DNA of 19,657 nt from Gammaproteobacteria bacterium (GTDB lineage Bacteria; Pseudomonadota; Gammaproteobacteria; Thiohalobacterales; Thiohalobacteraceae), in contig JAHJQQ010000030.1 in the NCBI GenBank assembly GCA_018819175.1, forward strand, positions 1-19,657, given 5' to 3'. The notes beneath the pieces are model-generated. The model saw only the letters and a list, made by a program, of their open reading frames with translations. It searched no databases and was not told where the DNA came from. Position numbers and translations under genes: made by a program. Of the stretch, positions 7,043 to 14,267 are shown piece after piece (position 1 is the stretch's first letter; each line of letters begins with the position of its first letter).

Positions 7043-9520
7043 ATGACCCCGATCAATCCGGGCGCGTTCCGCTTCGACCCCTTGGGCCTCGACGAGGTCT
7101 CCTTCAAACGTTCCATCGCCAACCGCCTGGTGTATTCCGTGGGTAAGGATGCCTACACGGCCAAGCCGCGTGACTGGTACTTCTGTCTATCCTACGCCTT
7201 GCGTGACAGATTGATGGAACGCTGGATGGAGACCATGCGCAGTTATTACCGGCAGGACGCCAAGCGGGTCTACTACCTGTCGCTGGAATTCCTGATCGGG
7301 CGCACCCTGGTCAACAGCGTGCTCAACATGGATGTCGAAGAAGAGACCCGCAAGGCGCTGGTCTCGATGGGTCTGGATCTCGAAGAGTTGCGTGATCAGG
7401 AACCGGATGCGGCATTGGGTAATGGTGGTCTTGGGCGCTTGGCGGCCTGCTTCCTGGATTCCATGGCGACGCTACGCCTGCCCGGTTATGGTTATGGCAT
7501 CCGTTACGAATACGGCATGTTCAATCAGGCCATCAAGAACGGCAGGCAGATCGAAACGCCGGAGAACTGGCTGCGCTATGGCAATCCCTGGGAGTTCCCG
7601 CGGCCGGAAATTCTTTACCCGGTGCATTTCAATGGGCGGGTAGTGGAGTATCCCGGTGAGGATGGGCGGGTGCATTATCATTGGGTCGATACCGATGATG
7701 TCATGGCCATGGCCTATGACACCCCGGTGCCTGGCTATCACGTCAATACCGTGAACAATATGCGCTTGTGGTCGGCCAAGTCGTCACGCGAATTCGATCT
7801 CAAATATTTCAATGAAGGTGATTACATCAAGGCGGTCGAAGACAAGAATCACACCGAGAACATCTCGCGTGTGCTGTATCCGGATGACACTACGTCAATG
7901 GGTCGTGAACTGCGCCTGAAGCAGCAGTATTTCTTCGTCAGTGCCTCGTTGCAAGACATCCTGCATCGCTACGTGCGGCACCGTAAAAATTTCGATGATC
8001 TGCCGGAAAAAGTCGCCATTCAGCTGAACGATACGCATCCGTCGATTTCAGTTGCCGAGTTGATGCGACTGCTGGTGGATATACATCATCTGGAGTGGAG
8101 CGCGGCCTGGGCGCTTACGCGCCGAGTCTTCGCCTATACCAATCACACGTTGATGCCGGAAGCGCTGGAGACCTGGGAAGTCGATCTTATTGGCAATCTG
8201 TTGCCGCGGCATTTACAGATCATCTACGAAATCAATAGTCGCTTCCTGGAAGAAGTGAGGCACAAATATCCGGGTGACAACGAGCGCGTGCAACGCATGT
8301 CCCTGATTGACGATCGTGGGACAAGGCGGGTGCGCATGTCGCATCTGGCGATTGTCGGCAGTCACAAGGTCAACGGCGTATCACAGATTCATACTGATTT
8401 GATGCGCGAAACGATCTTCAAGGATTTCGATGAATGCTACCCGGATCGAATTATCAACATCACCAATGGCGTGACGCCGCGACGTTGGATCAATCAGGCC
8501 AATCCTAGTCTTACCAAACTCATTTCATCGCGTATCCGCCATGATTGGCTGAGCGATCTGCGGGGTATTGAAAAACTGATGCCGTTTGCGGATGACGCCG
8601 CCTTCCGCGCGGAGTTCCGCGCCGTCAAACGTGAAAATAAACAACATCTCGCACGCGTCATTGAGTCTAGTGTAGGCATTAAGGTGGATGTGGATTCGCT
8701 GTTTGATGTACAGATCAAACGTATTCATGAGTACAAACGCCAATTGCTCAATGTCCTGCACATCGTGACGCTCTATAACGAATTGCGCAGTGGTAATGGG
8801 GGTGAGCGAGTGCCGCGCACGGTGATCTTCGGTGGCAAGGCAGCGCCCGGTTACACGATGGCGAAACTTATTGTCCGGCTGATTCACGATGTCGGCGATG
8901 TGGTCAATAATGATCCGGCGATACACGATCAACTCAAAGTGGTGTTCATCCCTAACTACAATGTGACCGCGGCCGGGGACATCATTCCCGCGGCGGATCT
9001 CTCTGAACAGATTTCCACCGTGGGCACGGAGGCCTCCGGTACCGGCAATATGAAGCTCAGTTTGAACGGCGCGTTGACCATCGGCACGCTGGATGGCGCC
9101 AATGTGGAAATGCGCGAGGCGGTGGGTGCCGAGAATTTCTTCCTGTTCGGCCTGGATCGGGTCAGTCTCGCCGCACTGCGCGAGCGCGGTTATAACGCGC
9201 GCGAGTATTACGATAGCAATACCGAGTTGCGTCAGGTGCTGGACATGATCGGTAGCGGCTTCTTTTCGCCAGGAGAGTCGGAGCGCTATCGTCCTATCAT
9301 TGATGCGCTGTTGAATCAGGGGGATCAATATCTGCTGCTGGCGGATTATGCAGACTACATCCGTGCACAGCGCGATGTCGATCGTGTTTATCGTGATCCG
9401 GAAGAATGGACGCGTCAGGCGATTTTGAATGTTGCGAGGTTGGCGCATTTCTCCAGTGATCGAACCATCACCGAGTATGCCGAGAAGATCTGGAATGTGC
9501 AGCGGGTGGAGCGGGAGTAA
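7043..9520 (+). CDS. glgP: Glycogen/alpha-glucan phosphorylase
   Basis: An 825-residue cytoplasmic enzyme of GT35 type, close to E. coli GlgP (about 815). It phosphorolyses alpha-1,4-glucan ends to glucose 1-phosphate with pyridoxal phosphate as cofactor. The substrate-site motif LGNGGLGRL is at 125-133, and the PLP-binding lysine is Lys671 in EASGTGNMKLSLNG. The N-terminal region holds the YYLSLEFLIGR signature near residue 75. The start is supported by GAGGG at 7029-7033, nine bases before the ATG. No other glycogen gene is adjacent: repeats lie upstream, and rho converges from downstream. It could equally be a maltodextrin phosphorylase; the family does not separate cleanly by sequence. 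Confidence 0.95.
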   Translation: MTPINPGAFRFDPLGLDEVSFKRSIANRLVYSVGKDAYTAKPRDWYFCLSYALRDRLMERWMETMRSYYRQDAKRVYYLSLEFLIGRTLVNSVLNMDVEEETRKALVSMGLDLEELRDQEPDAALGNGGLGRLAACFLDSMATLRLPGYGYGIRYEYGMFNQAIKNGRQIETPENWLRYGNPWEFPRPEILYPVHFNGRVVEYPGEDGRVHYHWVDTDDVMAMAYDTPVPGYHVNTVNNMRLWSAKSSREFDLKYFNEGDYIKAVEDKNHTENISRVLYPDDTTSMGRELRLKQQYFFVSASLQDILHRYVRHRKNFDDLPEKVAIQLNDTHPSISVAELMRLLVDIHHLEWSAAWALTRRVFAYTNHTLMPEALETWEVDLIGNLLPRHLQIIYEINSRFLEEVRHKYPGDNERVQRMSLIDDRGTRRVRMSHLAIVGSHKVNGVSQIHTDLMRETIFKDFDECYPDRIINITNGVTPRRWINQANPSLTKLISSRIRHDWLSDLRGIEKLMPFADDAAFRAEFRAVKRENKQHLARVIESSVGIKVDVDSLFDVQIKRIHEYKRQLLNVLHIVTLYNELRSGNGGERVPRTVIFGGKAAPGYTMAKLIVRLIHDVGDVVNNDPAIHDQLKVVFIPNYNVTAAGDIIPAADLSEQISTVGTEASGTGNMKLSLNGALTIGTLDGANVEMREAVGAENFFLFGLDRVSLAALRERGYNAREYYDSNTELRQVLDMIGSGFFSPGESERYRPIIDALLNQGDQYLLLADYADYIRAQRDVDRVYRDPEEWTRQAILNVARLAHFSSDRTITEYAEKIWNVQRVERE

Positions 9521-9541
9521 AACGTAATGCGCCGCCAAAGC

Positions 9542-9567
9542 GGGGACAGATCTTTAGCTCTGTCCCC
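9542..9567. repeat. REP-like palindrome, copy F, between convergent glgP and rho
   Basis: GGGGACAGA (9542-9550) pairs with TCTGTCCCC (9559-9567); adding C9541-G9568 gives a 10-bp stem with an 8-nt loop. The left flank CGTAATGCGCCGCC resembles those of copies A and D. Its sequence is the exact reverse complement of copy C. Lying between convergent genes it might act as a transcript-end hairpin for either, but there is no T-tract. Confidence 0.85.
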
Positions 9568-9584
9568 GTCCGTGCGAGTAGGGC

Positions 9585-9641
9585 AGGGACGAGGTGCTAG
9601 GGACGAGGTGCTAGGGACTAGAACCTAGAACCTAGAACCTA
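9585..9641 (-). repeat. Heptamer array (TAGGTTC-type) beginning at the rho stop codon
   Basis: Read on the - strand from rho, the sequence is TAGGTTC three times, then TAGTCCC, then TAGCACC-TCGTCCC twice, all in 7-nt register. The unit orientation flips near 9618, so the two halves are an inverted pair with no spacer. The first TAG is the rho stop codon. The same family occurs at 17771-17883 after gspE. Confidence 0.88.
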
Positions 9642-10895
9642 TCTACGCATCGAGTCAAAGAATTCGGCGTTGTTCTTGGTGTCTTTGAGCTTGTCGAGCA
9701 GGAATTCCATGGCGGCGAGTTCGTCCATGGGATGCAGCAGCTTGCGCAAAATCCACATCTTCTGCAGTTCGTCAGGCTTGGTGAGCAGTTCTTCGCGGCG
9801 CGTGCCTGAGCGATTGATATTGATGGCCGGGTAGACGCGCTTCTCGGCGATACGGCGATCCATATGGATTTCCATATTGCCGGTGCCTTTGAACTCTTCG
9901 TAAATCACGTCATCCATGCGCGAACCGGTTTCCACCAGCGCCGTGGCCAGAATCGTCAGTGAACCACCTTCCTCGATGTTCCGCGCGGCACCGAAGAAAC
10001 GTTTCGGACGTTGTAGCGCATTGGCGTCCACGCCACCGGTCAGCACCTTGCCGGAAGAGGGTATGACGGTGTTGTAGGCGCGTGCCAGTCGGGTGATGGA
10101 GTCGAGCAGGATCACCACGTCGCGTTTATGTTCAACCAGGCGCTTGGCCTTTTCGATGACCATTTCCGCGACCTGTACATGGCGGCTGGCCGGCTCATCG
10201 AACGTCGATGACACCACTTCACCGCGTACCGAACGCACCATTTCCGTGACTTCCTCAGGGCGCTCGTCGATCAGCAGCACAATCAGATAACACTCGGGAT
10301 GGTTGCTGGCGATGCTCTGCGCGATGTTCTGCAGCAGCATGGTTTTACCGGCCTTGGGCGGCGACACAATCAGGCCGCGCTGGCCCATGCCGATCGGCGA
10401 GGCAAGGTCGATAACGCGTGGGGTGATATCTTCGGTGCTGCCATTGCCCAGTTCCAGCTTCAGGCGGCGGGTCGGGTGGAGTGGGGTGAGGTTTTCAAAC
10501 AGGACTTTGTTCTTGGCATTCTCGGGCGAGTCGAAATTGATCTCGCTGACTTTGAGCAGCGCGAAATAGCGCTCGCCTTCCTTCGGCGGTCGAATCTTGC
10601 CGGAGACCGTATCGCCGGTGCGCAGGTTGAAACGGCGGATCTGGCTGGGTGAGACGTAAATGTCGTCAGGGCCGGCTAGATAGGAGCAATCCGCCGAGCG
10701 TAAAAAGCCGAAGCCATCCTGGAGAATTTCCAGCACGCCATCACCCGAAATGTCTTCGCCGCTTTTGGCATGCGATTTCAGGATCGAGAAGATGACATCC
10801 TGTTTGCGGGAGCGGGCGGCCCCGTCAATGCCCATGTCCTGGGCCAGTTGGATGATTTCGGATGCGGATTTTTTCTTGAGTTCAGTTAGATTCAT
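9639..10895 (-). CDS. rho: Transcription termination factor Rho
   Basis: A 418-residue hexameric RNA-dependent ATPase/helicase that ends transcription at C-rich unstructured RNA. The N-terminal helix bundle is at 1-47, the cold-shock-like primary RNA site at about 50-120 (GFGFLRS, DDIYVSPSQ), and Walker A PPKAGKT at 179-185, at the same numbering as E. coli. LLIDERPEEV and LLDSITRLARAYN follow. MNLTELKKK matches the E. coli start, but no purine-rich ribosome site precedes it; the leader is C-rich. It ends MRR, slightly earlier than E. coli, with the TAG stop formed by the adjacent heptamer array. trxA lies upstream on the same strand, as in E. coli. Confidence 0.98.
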   Translation of the reverse strand: MNLTELKKKSASEIIQLAQDMGIDGAARSRKQDVIFSILKSHAKSGEDISGDGVLEILQDGFGFLRSADCSYLAGPDDIYVSPSQIRRFNLRTGDTVSGKIRPPKEGERYFALLKVSEINFDSPENAKNKVLFENLTPLHPTRRLKLELGNGSTEDITPRVIDLASPIGMGQRGLIVSPPKAGKTMLLQNIAQSIASNHPECYLIVLLIDERPEEVTEMVRSVRGEVVSSTFDEPASRHVQVAEMVIEKAKRLVEHKRDVVILLDSITRLARAYNTVIPSSGKVLTGGVDANALQRPKRFFGAARNIEEGGSLTILATALVETGSRMDDVIYEEFKGTGNMEIHMDRRIAEKRVYPAININRSGTRREELLTKPDELQKMWILRKLLHPMDELAAMEFLLDKLKDTKNNAEFFDSMRR

Positions 10896-10935
10896 AATGA
10901 TTGAGAGGATGTCTGGATGAATGGATTGAAATGTG
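10896..10935 (-). promoter_or_regulatory. C-rich, G-poor rho leader, candidate rut site
   Basis: The 40 nt of RNA immediately before the rho start codon contain about 14 C and one G on the transcribed (-) strand, with no obvious secondary structure. Such a C>G bubble is the kind of RNA Rho loads on, and rho autoregulation through its leader is established in E. coli. The inference here is from composition only. The same stretch lacks a Shine-Dalgarno sequence. Confidence 0.45.
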
Positions 10936-11066
10936 AATGACGAAATAGCCCGAATGGGCCGGGAATTATTGTCTTGAACGGGGGGTTGCCGAACAACGGC
11001 GAAATAAAAATACTTGGGTGTTTTTTATTTCCTGAATGAGTTGAAGGCTAGCATGGTTATCGGGTA

Positions 11067-11096
11067 GCGTCCAGCATGTCAATACGGGCTGGACGC
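11067..11096 (-). other. Stem-loop just downstream of trxA
   Basis: GCGTCCAGC (11067-11075) and GCTGGACGC (11088-11096) form a perfect 9-bp stem with a 12-nt loop, starting about 12 bp after the trxA stop. No T-run follows on the - strand, so it is not a canonical intrinsic terminator. It could stabilise the trxA 3' end or attenuate transcription into rho. A second AT-rich inverted repeat (AAATAAAAA...TTTTTATTT, near 11011-11031) lies between it and rho. Confidence 0.5.
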
Positions 11097-11107
11097 ACCC
11101 ACCGTCT

Positions 11108-11434
11108 TTAAAGATTGCTGTCAATGAAGGCTGTCAGCTGGGATTTGGATACCGCGCCCACCTTGGTGGCCTCGACGCTGCCATTTTTGAACAGCATCAG
11201 GGTCGGAATGCCACGGATGCCGTATTTGGGCGGGGTCTGTGGATTATCATCGATATTCAACTTGGCGATTTTCACCTTGCCGGCGTATTCCTCGGCAATT
11301 TCATCGAGGATCGGGGCGATCATCTTGCAGGGGCCGCACCACTCTGCCCAGTAATCCACCAGCACTGGGTCGCTGGACTTCAAGACATCGGCATCAAAGG
11401 ATGCGTCGGTGACGTACATAATGCTATCGCTCAC
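11108..11434 (-). CDS. trxA: Thioredoxin 1
   Basis: A 108-residue cytoplasmic thiol-disulfide reductant, one residue shorter than E. coli TrxA. The active site WCGPC is at 32-36 (Cys33, Cys36) and the conserved cis-proline is Pro77 in GIPTL. The start codon is GTG at 11434-11432, chosen because AGGAG (11447-11443 on the - strand) lies eight bases upstream and the resulting N-terminus fits the family; an in-frame ATG five codons in is less well placed. It lies directly upstream of rho and divergent from rhlB, reproducing the rhlB/trxA-rho locus of E. coli. Confidence 0.97.
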   Translation of the reverse strand: MSDSIMYVTDASFDADVLKSSDPVLVDYWAEWCGPCKMIAPILDEIAEEYAGKVKIAKLNIDDNPQTPPKYGIRGIPTLMLFKNGSVEATKVGAVSKSQLTAFIDSNL

Positions 11435-11729
11435 GAAGAATTCTCCTGCTGTGCATGGGATGCCCGGCAGATCCTTTCGACTGTCCGCTCATGCCGTCGC
11501 CGGCTGGGTCATGCAACCCGGGCCAGGCTGTGTCGGCCGCCCCGTGGCTGATGGTTTACCGATTTCTGCGGTACGGCTTGCGCATAACCTGCATCGGTGG
11601 GGTCGGACTGACAACTGGAATGAGCAGTACTTGCGGGTTGGGATTCTGCTGGGTGTCGACTGTGGCTCATTTGAGCCCAATCCGGCAGTGAATGCAAGTC
11701 CACTGCGTCAGGGTTTTCGGGTATGCTAC

Positions 11730-11995
11730 AGGGCCTGTTGACGCCATCCACGCCATGGCGTTGCGCCCCAAAGGGCGCCAGGCAAGGCGCGAGGAGAGAA
11801 GTTTGGTGATTCCAAATGAGCGACGAGCAACGCCGCATGGCGCCCTTTGGGGCGCAACCCGGAGGGACGGGGCCCATTTACCGCAATCCTGCGTTGCACC
11901 TCACTTAGGTACATCGAGTACTCTGCGTTCGGTACGCCTTGGCTTGCAGCAAATGGGCCGCCGTCGACACGGCGTGGATGACGTTAACAGGCCCT
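11730..11995. mobile_element. 266-bp MITE-like element between trxA and rhlB
   Basis: The terminal inverted repeats of about 26 bp (11730-11755 and 11970-11995, starting AGGGCCTGTT and ending AACAGGCCCT) match at all but about two positions over the first 24. Nested inside are a perfect 21-nt inverted repeat (11760-11780 with 11838-11858, core GCGCCCCAAAGGGCGCC) and GGCCCATTT/AAATGGGCC (11871-11879 with 11951-11959). There is no transposase, so it would be non-autonomous. It ends 7 bp before the rhlB start. The rest of this 568-bp gap (11435-11729) carries no gene; a TATGCT at 11722-11727 is the only promoter-like hint, without a good -35. Confidence 0.75.
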
Positions 11996-12002
11996 GATCG
12001 TT

Positions 12003-13265
12003 ATGACTGAACAACATCTATCAACACGTCGGTTTGCCGACCTGGGGCTGGTCGAGCCCGTCCTCAAAGGTATCGCGGACGCGGGTTTCGATTTCTGTAC
12101 ACCGATTCAGGCGCAGACCTTACCGCTGGCCCTGCAGGGGTTGGATATCGCCGGTCAAGCACAGACCGGCACGGGTAAAACAGCCGCCTTTCTGCTGGCG
12201 TTGTTTCAGCATCTGCTCACACAGCCCGAGCGGCCTGGGCGGCGTGCGAATCAGCCGCGCGCGCTGGTACTGGCGCCGACCCGCGAGCTGGCTATCCAGA
12301 TCCATTCCGACGCGCAGGCGCTCGGCAACCACCTCGGGCTGGTGTTTGGCCTGGTCTACGGCGGGACCGGCTACGATCAGCAGCGCAAGGATCTGGAGGC
12401 CGGCGTGGATGTGTTGATCGGTACGCCTGGTCGCATCATCGATTACTTCAAGCAGCATGTGTTCGACTTGCGCGCCGCCCAGGTCATCGTGCTGGATGAG
12501 GCCGACCGGATGTTCGATCTGGGCTTCATCAAGGATATCCGCTTTTTGCTGCGTCGCTGCCCACCGCCGGAAGAGCGCCTGGGCCTGCTGTTCTCGGCCA
12601 CCCTCTCGCACCGGGTGACGGAGCTGGCCTATGAGCACATGAATAATCCGCAGCTGGTCAAGGTCGAGACGGAAAAAGTCACCGCCGAGCGCGTTCGCCA
12701 AGTCCTGTACCACACGGCTAACGATGAAAAGATCAAATTGCTGATCGGCCTGCTCAAGCACATGGACCCGCGCCGCAGTATCGTTTTTGTGAACACCAAG
12801 CGGGATGCGGATCGCGTTTGGGGTTATCTTGAGGGCAATGGATTTTCGGCCGCTATCCTGTCCGGCGATGTGCCGCAGCACAAACGTCAGGCGCTGCTGG
12901 AGAAGTTCCAATCGGGTACGCTGCCCGTCCTGGTGGCGACCGATGTCGCGGCACGCGGGCTTCATATTCCTGAAATCAGTCATGTGTTTAACTATGATCT
13001 ACCTCAGGATGCCGAGGATTATGTGCACCGCATCGGGCGTACCGCGCGCTTGGGGGCCGATGGAGACGCCATCAGTTTCGCCTGCGAGACCTATGTCTAT
13101 TCGTTACCCGACATCGAATCCTACATCGGACACAAGATTCCGGTGGAGGCGCCCGACCAGGGGTTGTTCGCCGAACTGCTGCCGCCAGTGAAAACCCAAA
13201 GACCGCCACGGCGACCGGGTGGGAGCGGGCCCAGGAAGAGTGGCGGCGGTCAGCGTCGACGTTAA
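12003..13265 (+). CDS. rhlB: DEAD-box ATP-dependent RNA helicase RhlB
   Basis: A 420-residue helicase, E. coli RhlB being 421. In E. coli it unwinds RNA for the RNase E degradosome. Motifs seen: Q-motif region with FCTPIQ near 31-36, motif I QTGTGKT at 54-60, PTRELA, DEAD at 165-168, SAT at 198-200, and motif VI HRIGRTAR at 342-349. The C-terminus is a basic Arg/Pro/Gly-rich tail (about 395-420), as in RhlB. The ATG at 12003 fits the family start, but its ribosome site is poor and the MITE-like element abuts it. Divergent orientation to trxA-rho supports RhlB over other DEAD-box members. Confidence 0.93.
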   Translation: MTEQHLSTRRFADLGLVEPVLKGIADAGFDFCTPIQAQTLPLALQGLDIAGQAQTGTGKTAAFLLALFQHLLTQPERPGRRANQPRALVLAPTRELAIQIHSDAQALGNHLGLVFGLVYGGTGYDQQRKDLEAGVDVLIGTPGRIIDYFKQHVFDLRAAQVIVLDEADRMFDLGFIKDIRFLLRRCPPPEERLGLLFSATLSHRVTELAYEHMNNPQLVKVETEKVTAERVRQVLYHTANDEKIKLLIGLLKHMDPRRSIVFVNTKRDADRVWGYLEGNGFSAAILSGDVPQHKRQALLEKFQSGTLPVLVATDVAARGLHIPEISHVFNYDLPQDAEDYVHRIGRTARLGADGDAISFACETYVYSLPDIESYIGHKIPVEAPDQGLFAELLPPVKTQRPPRRPGGSGPRKSGGGQRRR

Positions 13266-13354
13266 GCCGGGATATCAGCTGGGACATCAGTCGTGACCGG
13301 ATCGACCGATCCATTACTATTGCGCTACAGCGGGCAGAAGAGGATGTGCCAAAT

Positions 13355-14233
13355 ATGCAGCTAAACCAGGTATTTGACTGGTTGCAGGGTCCGCGTGCCG
13401 AACAAACGGCGCGGTTGGTGGCTTTGTTGCTGGGGGTATGGTTGCTGTACCGCATGGCGGTATTGGTCTGGCAGGTGGTGCCCGAACCGGAGCTGGCAGA
13501 AATGCCTGCGACCGTGACGGACATCGCTGCACCGGCCCCGTCATCGGCTAAGCCCCGCCAGGATGTGGCCAATCTGGTCAATTGGCATCTGTTCGGTGCG
13601 CCGAATACCAGCGAACCCGCCCCGAATACCAGCGGGCCGATCGATGCCCCCGATACCCGCCTTAATCTGGTCCTGCGCGGCGTGTTATCCTCTGATGAAC
13701 CTGATGGCGCGCGTGCAATAATTGCGGAACCTAATGGAAACGAAAACTTTTTCCGAGTAGGCTCGGCACTGCCGGGTGGGGCTGAGCTGAAAGAGATTTA
13801 TGCCGACCGCATTATATTGATGCGCGCCGGCCGTCACGAAACGCTGCGGCTGCCCCGCGAGGCTATGGAAGGGGCCGTTACAGCACCTGGACGTCCTGGC
13901 GCTGACGCTAGTGGCGGCGCCGGTGAGCTGTTGAGTGAGTATCGCGACAAAATGGCCGATAATCCGCAAGCCTTGATGGAGCTGGCGCGTCCGGTGCCGT
14001 ACACGGATGCCAACGGTTTTGCGGGATTCCGGCTGTTTCCCGGCAGCAAGCCCGCCCTGTTTGCCCGGGTGGGTCTTCAGCCCGGTGATGTGGTCAAAGA
14101 GGTTAATGGCGTGATCCTGGACAACCCGATGAAAGGGGCCGAGGTCATGCAACAGCTGCGCGATAGCCAGCAGCTGTCGTTACGCATACAGCGGGGTGGT
14201 CAGGAGATCAGCCTGGCTGTCGATATTCCATAA
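13355..14233 (+). CDS. gspC: Type II secretion system inner-membrane connector GspC
   Basis: A 292-residue bitopic protein linking the inner-membrane platform to the secretin. A single membrane helix lies at about 18-42 (LVALLLGVWLLYRMAVLVW). A Pro/Ala linker is followed by the homology region starting with the typical VNWHLFG. A C-terminal PDZ domain (about 210-292) contains GLQPGDVVKEVNG. The open frame allows a GTG at 13346, but GAAGAGGA at 13337-13344 is correctly spaced only for the ATG at 13355, so that start is used. APNTS is repeated twice within a few residues near the homology region. It is the first gene of the gsp cluster, 89 bp after rhlB. Confidence 0.9.
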   Translation: MQLNQVFDWLQGPRAEQTARLVALLLGVWLLYRMAVLVWQVVPEPELAEMPATVTDIAAPAPSSAKPRQDVANLVNWHLFGAPNTSEPAPNTSGPIDAPDTRLNLVLRGVLSSDEPDGARAIIAEPNGNENFFRVGSALPGGAELKEIYADRIILMRAGRHETLRLPREAMEGAVTAPGRPGADASGGAGELLSEYRDKMADNPQALMELARPVPYTDANGFAGFRLFPGSKPALFARVGLQPGDVVKEVNGVILDNPMKGAEVMQQLRDSQQLSLRIQRGGQEISLAVDIP

Positions 14234-14267
14234 CGTATTACAACATTTTGCTTAGGATACGGATTGT

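Noticed and set aside
9542..9567. REP palindrome as an intrinsic terminator for glgP or rho
   Set aside because: The stem is strong but has no T-tract on either strand, and the same palindrome occurs at places unrelated to gene ends. A role at the transcript end remains possible but is not supported.
11435..11729. Possible small gene or RNA between trxA and the MITE-like element
   Set aside because: Open frames here lack ribosome sites and family resemblance, and no tRNA or known RNA structure was seen.
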